Assembly: GCA_030625815.1 (NCBI GenBank)
Contig: DAOUQF010000008.1
Coordinates: 49,146 to 113,145, forward strand
DNA from: Eubacteriales bacterium
GTDB taxonomy: Bacteria > Bacillota > Clostridia > Tissierellales > GPF-1
Direction: 5' to 3'
Length of the DNA stretch: 64,000 nucleotides
Part shown: positions 1-8,490 of the stretch, one piece after another
Numbering within the stretch: the first letter of the stretch is position 1
How the letters are laid out: each line of letters begins with the position of its first letter
Program-made: the position numbers and the translations under genes
Notes under the pieces: model-generated
Databases searched by the model: none
The model's input: only the letters and a program-made list of their open reading frames with translations
Told to the model about the DNA's origin: nothing

Positions 1-1
1 G

Positions 2-541
2 GATTTTATTGTACTGGATTTTGAAACGACGGGGCTTCGAAATGAAGATCAAATTATTGAGATTGGCTATGTTTGGATTCAAAATGGAGAGAGCAAGGCG
101 GAGCGAAGCAGCTTGATCAATCCGGGAGGCCCGATTTCTCGACGGATTACGCAGATTACGGGAATTGATACGGAAATGGTGGCAGATGCGCCTGAAATCC
201 ATGAGGTGATTGAAGGGTTTGCCAAGTTTTTGCGGGGGAAAATAATTGTGGCTCACAATGCTTCCTTCGATGTGCGATTTTTGAATAATGCTTTAAGGCG
301 TGCAGGTCAGGAAGGCGTAACCGAGTATATTTGCACCATGCGGATGTTTCGGGGATACAAACGGGAGTTGGGAATTGAAACTCCGGGAGCGAAATTGTCG
401 GATCTTACCTCGCATTTTGGGCTACATAATGATCGCGCCCATCGGGCATTGGAAGATGCTCAGGTCACTTCGAAGGCATTCTTGGATATGTGCGAGGTTT
501 TGCCTTGGGAAGCGTGGGTTACAAAAAAAAGCAGATCGTAA
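2..541 (+). CDS. DnaQ-like 3'-5' exonuclease (5' partial)
   Basis: The frame is open from base 2, so the start lies upstream of the window. The product is a DEDDh 3'-5' exonuclease domain of the DnaQ/PolC type. Exo I (DFETTG) lies at the very edge, Exo II is in HNASFDVRF, and Exo III is in HRALEDA, so the acidic metal ligands and the catalytic His are all present. The protein ends about 30 residues after Exo III. That points to a stand-alone exonuclease rather than the exonuclease insert of a polymerase, though an upstream domain cannot be excluded. The substrate is probably DNA, but RNA cannot be ruled out from the sequence. Confidence 0.85.
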   Translation, partial: DFIVLDFETTGLRNEDQIIEIGYVWIQNGESKAERSSLINPGGPISRRITQITGIDTEMVADAPEIHEVIEGFAKFLRGKIIVAHNASFDVRFLNNALRRAGQEGVTEYICTMRMFRGYKRELGIETPGAKLSDLTSHFGLHNDRAHRALEDAQVTSKAFLDMCEVLPWEAWVTKKSRS

Positions 542-663
542 AGGCAAGGACTTGAATCTGTTTAGCAGTTCACATGATTGCGGAGTATCAAATGAAACGG
601 GAATATTTGGACGATTAAGAGCGTTGCGTGAAATCAGGTGATGCCTGAATTTGTCAACTTCTG

Positions 664-672
664 TGATATAAT
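664..672 (+). promoter_or_regulatory. Extended -10 promoter candidate
   Basis: TG at 664-665 followed by TATAAT at 667-672 forms an extended -10 element, 39 bases before the regulator start at 711. No good -35 is seen at 17 bp. The nearby TTGTCA at 651 is only 10 bp away. The same TG-A-TATAAT form recurs at 41063 and 62967. Confidence 0.4.
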
Positions 673-710
673 AAGGCTATGATTCGGAATGTTTCGAGAA
701 GGGTGACGGG

Positions 711-2000
711 ATGAAAATCGCAATTGTTGGCGCCAAGGATTCGGTTGAAAAAGTATATCAGATTGGACGAACCTCATATTTGGAGCATGAGTTTATTCCG
801 TATGCGGTAGGATTATGCGATGAGTGCGAGGCGGTTTTGAATCATTGCGAAGAGAGCGCTGACGGACTGATTTTCACCGGACTTGGATTCGTGAATATTT
901 CAAAAAAATTAAATATCCTTTCCATTCCTGTGGAGTTCATTACACGGGATGGCTCTTGCATTATCAAAACATTTTGGGATCTGCGGGATCGCGAAGTAGA
1001 GCCGAAACGAATCAGCATGGATGTTGTGGGAAGGCACTTATTCAATGATGTTTGTGAAGAGCTGGGCTTATCCTTCGAAAAATCCTATTTGTTTCCCTAT
1101 AATCCGGAACAGATCGAAGCATCGTTAAAGCAAGAACATCAGAGACTGTGGGAATCCGGCAAGATTGACCTTGCCATCACCAGTTACGGCTGGATTTATG
1201 AGCAATTGATAGAAGCGAAGATTCCGGTGGCGCGACTTGGGGTGACAGCGCCGATTATTCGGAATTCCATTGATCGAGTCATTGCGCGTATAGAGAATCA
1301 AGAGATGAAGAAATCGCAATTGGCGGTCTTGTTGATTACCATTGAAGCAAAGCAGGATTATAACCGTTATGAATATGAAGCCCTCCGGAAACGGAATGCT
1401 TTTGAGAAGATGTTGATCGACTATCTGCCCATTATTCAAGGGACCGTAACGCAGAATCGGGATGATCAGTATATAATTATCAGCACAAGGGGCGCCATTG
1501 AGAATGCAGCTGGCGAGGCGGCATTTTTACGGATACTATATGAGGCGGAGAATCAAAAGATTCGCCTTCACGCAGGTGTTGGGTTTGGCCACACAGCCTT
1601 CGATGCGGATTATAATGCGAGGATTGCCTTGAACAAGTCTCGTGAGGAGAAGGGGAATCGATATTTCCTTGTCGACGCGCAGAAAAGGATCTATGGTCCC
1701 GTCGGTCAACGGGAGTCGGTGTCCTATGAGAGTGCGGCAATGGGGGAAGAGATGAAAAAAGTCGCTCGACAGACTGGCCTAAGTACCACCTATGTTTCAA
1801 GAATCGTGAACCTGACAAAAAATTTGGATACCGATTATGTGGATTCAAAAAAGATGGCGGAATTATTGATGATCACAGAGCGGTCTGCGCGCAGAATCTT
1901 GAAGAAATTGGCGGATGCCGGACATGCGGAACTGGTGACGGAATCTCAAAGAAATGCAGTTGGACGGCCGATTCATATTTATAAGATTTTAATTCCTTGA
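711..2000 (+). CDS. Transcriptional regulator with cyclase-like middle domain and C-terminal winged helix
   Basis: This 429-residue protein has three visible parts. Residues 1-200 form an alpha/beta sensor-like region. Residues about 205-345 resemble a degenerate nucleotide-cyclase/GGDEF-fold domain, with the motif GVGFGHTAFDADYNA near residue 288. Residues about 350-429 look like a winged-helix DNA-binding end (KVARQTGLSTTYVSRIV, then ERSARRILKKL). There is no GGDEF signature, so enzymatic diguanylate synthesis is not expected; the domain may bind a nucleotide or mediate dimerisation. It lies directly upstream of the DUF3100/M20 genes and is the obvious candidate to bind the repeated GGACA sites at 2054-2133. 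The domain reading is inference. Confidence 0.6.
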   Translation: MKIAIVGAKDSVEKVYQIGRTSYLEHEFIPYAVGLCDECEAVLNHCEESADGLIFTGLGFVNISKKLNILSIPVEFITRDGSCIIKTFWDLRDREVEPKRISMDVVGRHLFNDVCEELGLSFEKSYLFPYNPEQIEASLKQEHQRLWESGKIDLAITSYGWIYEQLIEAKIPVARLGVTAPIIRNSIDRVIARIENQEMKKSQLAVLLITIEAKQDYNRYEYEALRKRNAFEKMLIDYLPIIQGTVTQNRDDQYIIISTRGAIENAAGEAAFLRILYEAENQKIRLHAGVGFGHTAFDADYNARIALNKSREEKGNRYFLVDAQKRIYGPVGQRESVSYESAAMGEEMKKVARQTGLSTTYVSRIVNLTKNLDTDYVDSKKMAELLMITERSARRILKKLADAGHAELVTESQRNAVGRPIHIYKILIP

Positions 2001-2053
2001 AAGTATTGAAATAGGGTTAGAGAAATGATAAGCTTTATTACAGAAAGGTCATA

Positions 2054-2133
2054 TTTCGGACAAAGTCCGAAATTAAGTGTGTCCGAAAGGGGGACATCTT
2101 TCTTTTCACCAATATCGGACATAAAAAGGACAT
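2054..2133. promoter_or_regulatory. Operator array of GGACA/TGTCC motifs
   Basis: A perfect palindrome TTTCGGAC-AAA-GTCCGAAA occupies 2054-2072. A further GTCCGAAA lies at 2081-2088, GGACAT at 2091-2096, ATCGGACA at 2114-2121 and GGACAT at 2128-2133. Five related half-sites in 80 bp, ahead of the transporter genes and just after the regulator gene, look like a multi-site binding region for that regulator. Confidence 0.6.
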
Positions 2134-2281
2134 ATCCTTAAATGCCTGTAATCAAAATAGCACAATAGTAAAGAGATCTCTGTCTTTAATTGTCGAAATA
2201 TTCACACAGTGAAGGTCTTTTCCCAACCGACACACGGAAAGGAGGATAATGGGAAGCACAAAATTTGAAAGGAGTCTTATG

Positions 2282-3163
2282 ATGAAAGAAAACAAACAAC
2301 CGGTTGATCCGTTTACGGAAGCCACCAAGAACTCATCTGCATTATTCAAACTTTACATCATTGTATTTATTATCGTCATTATTAGTGAACTGATTGGAAT
2401 CAAAAAATTTGCGGTTGGACCGGGTTCGGTTGTACTTTTGCCTATGCTTTATGCCGTTATTATTGGCCTTGTAATTACTCCAGGTATTTTAGGGAAGTAC
2501 ATTCAATCGTTGAAATCTTTAGTGTCTGAAGAGGTAATGGAAATTGCAGGCATTATGGTTATGCTCTCGTTGCTTCCTTTGGGGGTAAAATATGGAACCT
2601 TGGTGGGACCGAATATCGTCAAGGTTGTGCAAGCGGGGCCGGCGTTCTTGCTCCAAGAACTTGGCAATCTCGGAACCGTCTTTATTGGATTGCCATTGGC
2701 GATGGCGTTGGGATTGAAACGTGAAGCCATTGGCGCAACAGTGAGTATTTGTCGTGAACCGACCCTTGGAGTCATCGGCGAGCGATACGGCATCAACTCG
2801 CCGGAGGGAACCGGTGTATTGGGTACCTATATGATGGGTACTGTTTTGGGAACTATTTTCTTTGGTTTGTTGGGTTCCTTTGCAGTGAACACGGGAATTC
2901 ATCCATACGCTTTGGCGATGGCTTCCGGCATGGGCAGTGGTTCCATGATGACGGCTGCTTCTTCTTCTTTGGCTGAAACGGTGCCGGCAATGCGAGATAC
3001 CATTCTTGCCTATGCGGCAACCAGTAATATGTTGACGGGTGTAACCGGACTTTATAGTGTGGTTTTCCTTGCACTTCCATTGTCCAATTGGTTGTATAAG
3101 AAATGGGAACCAATATTTGACCGCAGAGAAAAAGCGAAAGGGAGTGTAAACGATGTTAAGTAG
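2282..3163 (+). CDS. DUF3100-type multi-spanning membrane protein
   Basis: An integral membrane protein of about 293 residues with seven or more hydrophobic segments, including glycine- and serine-rich stretches (ASGMGSGSMMTAASSS) typical of transporters. It resembles the DUF3100 family, which I recall near M20 amidohydrolases in Clostridia. In-frame ATGs lie at 2249, 2279 and 2282. GGAG at 2271 gives the best spacing to 2282, while the GGAGG at 2241 is too close to 2249. The next gene overlaps its end by 11 bases, and the amidohydrolase follows, so it probably imports an acylated or peptide-like substrate for hydrolysis. The substrate is unknown. Confidence 0.6.
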   Translation: MKENKQPVDPFTEATKNSSALFKLYIIVFIIVIISELIGIKKFAVGPGSVVLLPMLYAVIIGLVITPGILGKYIQSLKSLVSEEVMEIAGIMVMLSLLPLGVKYGTLVGPNIVKVVQAGPAFLLQELGNLGTVFIGLPLAMALGLKREAIGATVSICREPTLGVIGERYGINSPEGTGVLGTYMMGTVLGTIFFGLLGSFAVNTGIHPYALAMASGMGSGSMMTAASSSLAETVPAMRDTILAYAATSNMLTGVTGLYSVVFLALPLSNWLYKKWEPIFDRREKAKGSVNDVK

Positions 3164-3626
3164 AACGATTAATCAATCAAAAATGATGTTGGTGATCGGA
3201 ATGATGATTCTGGTGGGTCAAAAGATTTCACATCTGATTACACAGAAACCCTTGGTTCCATTGGGCCAATCTTTCCTTGGAATACTTACAGTGCTTGTTA
3301 TTTGCGTAGTGGCTTTGAAATTGAAAGAGGCGTTTCCGAAAGTGAAATTCCCTGCTTTTGCATGGGCGACAATGATTGCATTGATTCTTAGTATGCCGTT
3401 TATGCCAACATCGAAATTTTTCTTGCAGTATACAGGAAGTGTTGATTTCTTGGCGACAACGACTCCGATTCTTGCCTTTGCCGGTATTTCGGTAGGGACG
3501 AAATTGACGCAATTGAAGAAAATCAGTTGGAAGCTTGTTATTATCGCGATGGTTGTATTTATCGGAACCTATTTTGGTTCGGCTTTGGTTGCACAATTTG
3601 TCTTGAAGATGCAAGGCATCATCTAG
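3153..3626 (+). CDS. Small membrane protein, partner of the DUF3100 protein
   Basis: A 157-residue membrane protein with about four to five hydrophobic segments. Its start overlaps the end of the DUF3100-type gene by 11 bases, so the two are translationally coupled and probably form one transporter from two polypeptides. A GGGAG ribosome site precedes the ATG. The last segment ends in a short basic tail. I do not recognise an established family beyond its tie to DUF3100 neighbours. The split-transporter idea is inference from the overlap and from both proteins being membrane-embedded. Confidence 0.6.
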   Translation: MLSRTINQSKMMLVIGMMILVGQKISHLITQKPLVPLGQSFLGILTVLVICVVALKLKEAFPKVKFPAFAWATMIALILSMPFMPTSKFFLQYTGSVDFLATTTPILAFAGISVGTKLTQLKKISWKLVIIAMVVFIGTYFGSALVAQFVLKMQGII

Positions 3627-3665
3627 GTGATATTGGAAGTTTGAATTTAGAAAGTTGCAGTGACA

Positions 3666-3707
3666 GGGCAACCTCTCCGTTATCAGGTGATAGGTTGCTC
3701 TTTTTTT
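3666..3707 (+). terminator. Intra-operon terminator/attenuator
   Basis: GGGCAACCT at 3666-3674 pairs with AGGTTGCTC at 3692-3700 (nine pairs, one G-U), followed by seven Ts. It sits between the membrane genes and the amidohydrolase, so it would lower or condition expression of the enzyme relative to the transporter. Confidence 0.7.
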
Positions 3708-3735
3708 GCAAAGATTGGAAAATAGGAGGTGCCCA

Positions 3736-5046
3736 ATGGAAAAGCAAGCATTGAAAGAGAAAATCTGTGGGATCATTGATTTGCACCGGAACGAAATTAT
3801 TGAAGCGGGTCAATCGATTTATGATCATCCGCAACTGGGATACAAAGAAGAATACGCAACGGAAGTTATGACAAAAGCATTTCGGCAACTGGGGTTGGAG
3901 GTCGAAGAGAATATTGCGGTAACCGGATGTCGTGCGCGAAGCAAGTCGGAAAAGGAGGGGCCACGCATTGCTGTTCTTGGGGAATTGGATGCAATTATTT
4001 GCAGCGAACACCCCGATGCAGATCCAAATACGGGTGCGATCCATGCCTGCGGCCATAATATTCAAGCCGCGGCCATGCTGGGTGTTGCCATCGGGTTGGT
4101 AAAATCCGGTGCGATGGAAGAGCTGGATGGTGCCGTTGATTTTATGGCGGTTCCGGCAGAAGAATATGTCGAACTGGAATTTCGGGATCGTTTGCGAAAA
4201 ACAGGGAAGATTCGCTATTTTGGCGGCAAGCAGGAATTGATTCATAAGGGATATTTTGACGAAGTGGATATCAGCATGATGATTCATGCTTTGAATCTGC
4301 AGGGGAAATCGATATTGACGAGCGGGAAGGGCAATGGATTCATCGGGAAAAAGGTGAAGTTCATTGGAAAGGAAGCTCATGCGGGCGGAGCGCCGCAGGA
4401 TGGGATCAATGCATTGAATGCGGCTATGTTGGCATTGAATAATATCCATGCGCAACGAGAGACCTTTCCGGAAAGCGAACGAATTCGCGTGCATCCGATC
4501 ATTACAAAGGGCGGGGATATTGTAAATGTGGTTCCGGCTGATGTGCGCATGGAGCTGTATGTGCGAGGTCGAACGATTCCGGGCATTGTTAAAGCCAATG
4601 AAAAGGTGAATCGATCCTTGAAAGCGGGAGCGATGGCAATTGGCGCCGAGGTTGAAATTGAAGAAATTCCGGGATACTTGCCATTATTGACAGAGGACCA
4701 CTTAGACTCGGTTTTTTACGAGAATGCCGCGGAATTGGTTGGCCGTGATGCCATCGTGACGGGCGGAGATTTTACAGGTTCTTTTGATTTTGGCGATGTA
4801 TCGCATCTGATGCCGTCGTTGCATCCATTTGTCGCGGGGGTAACGGGAGATTTGCATACCCGTGAATTTACCAATACGGATCCGGAATTGGCGTATATTG
4901 TGTCGGCGAAGGCGATGGCTATGACGATTGTGGATTTGCTCTATGGTGGAGCGGAACAGGCGAAACAAATTATCAAAGAGTTTAAACCGAAAATGACGAA
5001 AACGGAGTATCTGGCTTATTTAGAAAGTGTTTCTGGAATGGTATAG
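3736..5046 (+). CDS. M20 family amidohydrolase, AbgB-like
   Basis: A 436-residue M20 metallo-amidohydrolase resembling the p-aminobenzoyl-glutamate hydrolase subunit AbgB. HACGH near residue 103 supplies a metal ligand. The EE pair near 141 holds the general base and a second ligand. HAGGAPQDGINAL marks the dimerisation lid domain, and GSFDFGDVSHLMP near residue 355 carries late metal-site residues. The start at 3736 follows AGGAGG at 3724; an upstream in-frame ATG at 3706 lies inside the preceding terminator T-run region. It probably cleaves an amide bond of the substrate brought in by the upstream membrane pair. The actual substrate is unknown. Confidence 0.8.
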   Translation: MEKQALKEKICGIIDLHRNEIIEAGQSIYDHPQLGYKEEYATEVMTKAFRQLGLEVEENIAVTGCRARSKSEKEGPRIAVLGELDAIICSEHPDADPNTGAIHACGHNIQAAAMLGVAIGLVKSGAMEELDGAVDFMAVPAEEYVELEFRDRLRKTGKIRYFGGKQELIHKGYFDEVDISMMIHALNLQGKSILTSGKGNGFIGKKVKFIGKEAHAGGAPQDGINALNAAMLALNNIHAQRETFPESERIRVHPIITKGGDIVNVVPADVRMELYVRGRTIPGIVKANEKVNRSLKAGAMAIGAEVEIEEIPGYLPLLTEDHLDSVFYENAAELVGRDAIVTGGDFTGSFDFGDVSHLMPSLHPFVAGVTGDLHTREFTNTDPELAYIVSAKAMAMTIVDLLYGGAEQAKQIIKEFKPKMTKTEYLAYLESVSGMV

Positions 5047-5049
5047 GAC

Positions 5050-5088
5050 AAAAAATCACCCGATCTATTATGATCGGGTGATTTTTTT
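5050..5088. terminator. Bidirectional terminator
   Basis: AATCACCCGATC and GATCGGGTGATT form a perfect stem around a short loop, with A-run before and T-run after. It serves the M20 gene on the plus strand and the convergent HD gene on the minus strand. Confidence 0.9.
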
Positions 5089-5650
5089 ATCCCAATAAAC
5101 TGGTTCCTTCTGCTTGCAGCATCGCTTCATGTTCTTTTAAGCCGCTTACAATGGTGTCGATGTGGTCAGCAAATTCGATGTTCATCTCTTCCATGGAGTT
5201 GATCAGTTCTTCGCGATTAACCGCACGGGCGAAGGCTTTGTCCTTCATTTTTTTCTTCACGGATTTTGCTTTCAAGCCTTCGAGTTTTGTGGGACGCATC
5301 AGCGCGACTGCGATAACAAAGCTTGCCATCTCATCAACAGCATGCAGGGCTTTTCGTTCCATCAAATCGCGCGGAACATCGGGATTCAAGCCATGAGACA
5401 AAATCGTATCAATAAAGATTGGATCAAAATCGGTGTCCGCCAGCAATTCGGGTGCCTTGGCGGGATGCACTTCCGGGTATTCCTCGAAATCGATGTCATG
5501 AAGCAAGCCCAGCATGCCCCATCGATTTTCATCCTCGCCGAATTTTTTTGCATAGGCGATCATGGCGGCTTCCACCGCAAGCGAGTGGCGGTAAATTCGG
5601 TCCGTTTTCACATGTTTTTTCAAAAGTGCGACTGCTTCTTTTCGATTCAT
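5087..5650 (-). CDS. HD-domain hydrolase
   Basis: A 187-residue protein with an HD metal-dependent phosphohydrolase fold. RHSLAVE near residue 21 gives the first His, LLHDIDFEE near residue 50 the HD pair, and AVDEMASF a later Asp. The C-terminal part is lysine-rich and then acidic. AGGAGG lies nine bases before the ATG. It is transcribed alone and ends in the shared bidirectional terminator. Members of this group act on nucleotides or similar phosphorylated metabolites; the substrate cannot be read from the sequence. Confidence 0.8.
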   Translation of the reverse strand: MNRKEAVALLKKHVKTDRIYRHSLAVEAAMIAYAKKFGEDENRWGMLGLLHDIDFEEYPEVHPAKAPELLADTDFDPIFIDTILSHGLNPDVPRDLMERKALHAVDEMASFVIAVALMRPTKLEGLKAKSVKKKMKDKAFARAVNREELINSMEEMNIEFADHIDTIVSGLKEHEAMLQAEGTSLLG

Positions 5651-5837
5651 AGTACCCCTCCTAAACTCGATTTGTTTGAATGTTTTGTTTTCTATTATAG
5701 CATAGTTTATCGAGTTGTTTGCGCGGTTTATCCATATAAAACTACCTGCGATTTCCTTTCAGGCCATGCACGATTGCCGTTGCAGCAAGAGCGGCACGAT
5801 TATTTATTAAACTTCGAGTAAAATGCGATAGAATTCA

Positions 5838-5887
5838 TAAGAAACCCTCCCGGTTTGTGAACGATCACAAGGCGGGAGGGTTTCTTA
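5838..5887. terminator. Strong hairpin terminator for the PTS_EIIC_2 gene
   Basis: AAGAAACCCTCCCG at 5839-5852 pairs with CGGGAGGGTTTCTT at 5873-5886. The loop holds a second smaller inverted repeat (TTGTGA/TCACAA). The outer A/T ends make it usable on the minus strand, just after the stop at 5899. Confidence 0.8.
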
Positions 5888-5898
5888 TATCATGGGGT

Positions 5899-6933
5899 TT
5901 ATGATAACTCAAGTTTCAAATCATTCTGTTTGATCGCGCTGGTATTTCGTAAAAATTTCGCGATGAGCAGCGTAAGGGTGATCGGTAAAACAAAGTGAAG
6001 CAAAAGGATGGAACCATAGAGGTCGACTCCGCCCCTTCCAACGGCTTCCATGGCTTCGATGGTGCCGAATTGTCCGACCAATCCACTCGTACCCATGCCG
6101 GATCCGATGGGGGTGTTTTCCATTTTGAAGATCGTTGTGGAAATCGGACCCAAGATCGCCGAGGCAATAATGGATGGAATCCAGATTTTCCAGTTTCGAA
6201 CGATATTGGGTATCTGCAGCATGGAGGTTCCCAAGCCCTGGGCGAAGATTCCGTTCCAGCCGTTTTCCTGAAAGCCGATCACCGCAAACCCAACCATCTG
6301 GCAGCAGCATCCGACTGTAGCGGCACCGGCGGCTAGTCCGTTGAGTCCCAGCATAATGCCGATGGCCGCGCTGCTGATGGGAAGGGTCAGGGCGATGCCC
6401 ATTAAGACGGAGATGAGGATGCCCATGGGGATGGGCTGTAATTCTGTGGCATAGACAATCATTGCTCCAAAACTTGTCATAAAGGCGTTGATCGCGGGAC
6501 CAACCAGGGTTCCGATAAGGGAACCGACAAGAATAGTCACCGATGGGGTGATGATAATATCCAGTTTGGTTTCTTTTGAAATCAATTTTCCACATTCTGT
6601 ACCCACAAGGCTGGCAAGAAAAGCGCCAACAGGGCCACCTAAGGCGGCGCCTGCTGCACCGGGGATAATGGATGCGAAGAGCACAAGGGGCGGCGCCTGA
6701 AGTCCATAAGCGACGGCAACTGCGATGGCAGGTCCGGTCATGGCTTTTGCCAAGGGCCAAAGGGTTTCGGATAAAAAAGGAATTCCCAACTTGATCCCGA
6801 TCATATTCAGGATGCTGCCCACGATCAGAGAGGCAAAGAGTCCGTATGCCATAAATCCGAGGGCATCGATCAAATACCGTTTTACACTGATTTCCACGTT
6901 CTTTTTGATTAAAAAAGCTTTTAATTTTTCCAA
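5899..6933 (-). CDS. PTS_EIIC_2-type membrane protein
   Basis: A 344-residue polytopic membrane protein with about nine hydrophobic segments. Glycine-rich loops such as GAAGAALGGPVGAFLASLVGT resemble the PTS_EIIC_2 family of IIC-like permeases. No IIA or IIB gene is nearby, so sugar phosphorylation through it is unproven, and in this family the true substrate is often unknown. It stands alone between two opposite-strand or convergent units and ends in a strong hairpin. The last residues after the final segment are polar and probably cytoplasmic. Confidence 0.7.
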   Translation of the reverse strand: MEKLKAFLIKKNVEISVKRYLIDALGFMAYGLFASLIVGSILNMIGIKLGIPFLSETLWPLAKAMTGPAIAVAVAYGLQAPPLVLFASIIPGAAGAALGGPVGAFLASLVGTECGKLISKETKLDIIITPSVTILVGSLIGTLVGPAINAFMTSFGAMIVYATELQPIPMGILISVLMGIALTLPISSAAIGIMLGLNGLAAGAATVGCCCQMVGFAVIGFQENGWNGIFAQGLGTSMLQIPNIVRNWKIWIPSIIASAILGPISTTIFKMENTPIGSGMGTSGLVGQFGTIEAMEAVGRGGVDLYGSILLLHFVLPITLTLLIAKFLRNTSAIKQNDLKLELS

Positions 6934-7099
6934 AATTTCTCTCTCATCCTTTCAAACCCAACATAAACCGAATAAATATTCTGAATTGCTTATGATTATA
7001 ACACAGGTTTGTGATTCTTAGAAGATGCAAGATTGAAATTGGCATTTATCCAAATGGGTAAAAAAGAAATAGGAGCAGGAATAAGAAGGAGGCGATCGG

Positions 7100-7957
7100 A
7101 TGAACGCAGAAATCGAGAAAATCAGTTCAACGTCAAAAACGGCATTGATTACCCTTTATGCCCATAGCCTGGAGAGTCAAGATAAAAATCCAGTGCTGGT
7201 GGATGAAGCGGCGGTGCGAATGACAGATGCGCTCAGTCCGATCTTGGCGAAATCGGACTCGCGATTGCTTCGGAATTTGTCTCGAGGGAAGATGAGCCGG
7301 GCATTGCAGGTGCATATTGCTTTGCGGGCCAAGAAGTATGATGAAGTCGCAGAAGATTTTATTGAAAAACATCCGGATGGCATTGTCGTAAACCTTGGCT
7401 GTGGATTTGATTCCCGGTATTATCGCCTCAAGAAAAAACCCTTTCTATTTATTGATTTGGACTTGCCGGAAATGATCAGCATCAAAAAGGGCGTATTCAC
7501 GGAAACCGAGTCCTATCGATTGATTGGACAGTCGATCTTCAATCGAGCCTGGCTGGAGCAATTGAAGTCCTATGATAGTCCGGTGCTATTTTTAGCGGAG
7601 GGGCTGTTTATGTATTTGCATCCCGAGGAGTTGATTCCTTGGTTGAAGGAAACGGCCGAAGGATTTTCGGGTTCTGAGTTGGTTTTTGAGACCGTTGCAG
7701 AGAAGTATACCCGAGGATTCAATAAAAAAATGGTGGAATTCAAACTGCGACGGGAGATCGGGGTGGAGGGGGATGTCGGCTATCATTTTGGGTTATCCGA
7801 CAGTCGGGATCTTGAGAAGCTCTCCGATCATTTTCAATGGATTGAGGATTGGTCGTATTTCGACGATAAGAATCCCAAGATTCATTGGATGAACTGGATG
7901 GGAAAGGTGCATTATTTTAAATATGTGCAGTGGACGGTGTTTTATCGTATCAAATAG
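7100..7957 (+). CDS. Leucine carboxyl methyltransferase-like SAM methyltransferase
   Basis: A 285-residue class I methyltransferase of the LCM/PPM1-like family often labelled polyketide O-methyltransferase. VVNLGCGFDSRYYRL near residue 97 is the SAM-binding glycine loop, FIDLDLPEM near residue 117 the acidic second strand, and LAEGLFMYL near residue 163 the family hallmark. AGGAGG at 7086 fixes the start. It methylates carboxyl or hydroxyl groups in the wider family. No biosynthetic cluster is present, so the target is unknown. Confidence 0.8.
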   Translation: MNAEIEKISSTSKTALITLYAHSLESQDKNPVLVDEAAVRMTDALSPILAKSDSRLLRNLSRGKMSRALQVHIALRAKKYDEVAEDFIEKHPDGIVVNLGCGFDSRYYRLKKKPFLFIDLDLPEMISIKKGVFTETESYRLIGQSIFNRAWLEQLKSYDSPVLFLAEGLFMYLHPEELIPWLKETAEGFSGSELVFETVAEKYTRGFNKKMVEFKLRREIGVEGDVGYHFGLSDSRDLEKLSDHFQWIEDWSYFDDKNPKIHWMNWMGKVHYFKYVQWTVFYRIK

Positions 7958-8048
7958 AAACCTTCATTGAGAATTCACGGGAATTGTGATAGGATACAAA
8001 ACGATGAATAAACTTGCATATTGAGTTGAAGTAATGGAGGAATAAAAA

Positions 8049-8387
8049 ATGAGTTTACCAAATTGTCCGAAGTGCAGTTCGGAATATACCTATGAAGATG
8101 GAAACCTATTGGTTTGTCCAGAGTGCGGCCATGAATGGTCAGCGCTTGCAGTGGAAGCTGAGGAAGAGGCTGGAAAAGTCTATCGTGATTCCAACGGCAA
8201 TGTTTTGCAGGATGGAGATACGGTTGTGTTGATTAAAGATCTGAAGGTGAAAGGTTCATCTTCCGCATTGAAAAAAGGAACCAAGGTCAAGAATATTCGC
8301 TTGGTGGAAGGCGATCATGATATCGATTGTAAGATCGATGGATTTGGCGCTATGAAATTGAAATCGGAATTTGTAAAAAAGATTTAG
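8049..8387 (+). CDS. yjdM: YjdM/PhnA zinc-ribbon protein
   Basis: A 112-residue protein matching the YjdM (formerly PhnA) family over its whole usual length. An N-terminal zinc ribbon has CPKC near residue 7 and CPEC near 24; the C-terminal KOW/SH3-like part includes [15 protein letters not shown]. Despite the old PhnA name there is no phosphonate operon here and a role in phosphonate breakdown is doubtful. GGAGG precedes the ATG. A hairpin with a T-run follows, so it is monocistronic. Confidence 0.9.
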   Translation: MSLPNCPKCSSEYTYEDGNLLVCPECGHEWSALAVEAEEEAGKVYRDSNGNVLQDGDTVVLIKDLKVKGSSSALKKGTKVKNIRLVEGDHDIDCKIDGFGAMKLKSEFVKKI

Positions 8388-8393
8388 TGAGAT

Positions 8394-8420
8394 GGGTGCT
8401 GAGAAATCAGCTCCTTTTTT
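8394..8420 (+). terminator. Terminator after yjdM
   Basis: GGTGCTGA and TCAGCTCC pair around GAAA with one mismatch, followed by six Ts. Confidence 0.75.
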
Positions 8421-8490
8421 GTTGGGAAGAATTGGGTACGTACTAGATAGGAACGGAACCCAGAAATTCGCATAGGAGAGGAGTGGGTGT

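Noticed and set aside
651..672. TTGTCA/TATAAT as a normal sigmaA promoter
   Set aside because: The spacer is only 10 bp; only the extended -10 part is kept.
3619..4494. A 291-codon minus-strand frame opposite the amidohydrolase
   Set aside because: The plus strand encodes a complete M20 enzyme with all motifs; the opposite frame has none.
5162..5821. A 219-codon plus-strand frame opposite the HD gene
   Set aside because: It is a shadow of the minus-strand HD gene, with no ribosome site and no recognisable family, and runs across its promoter.
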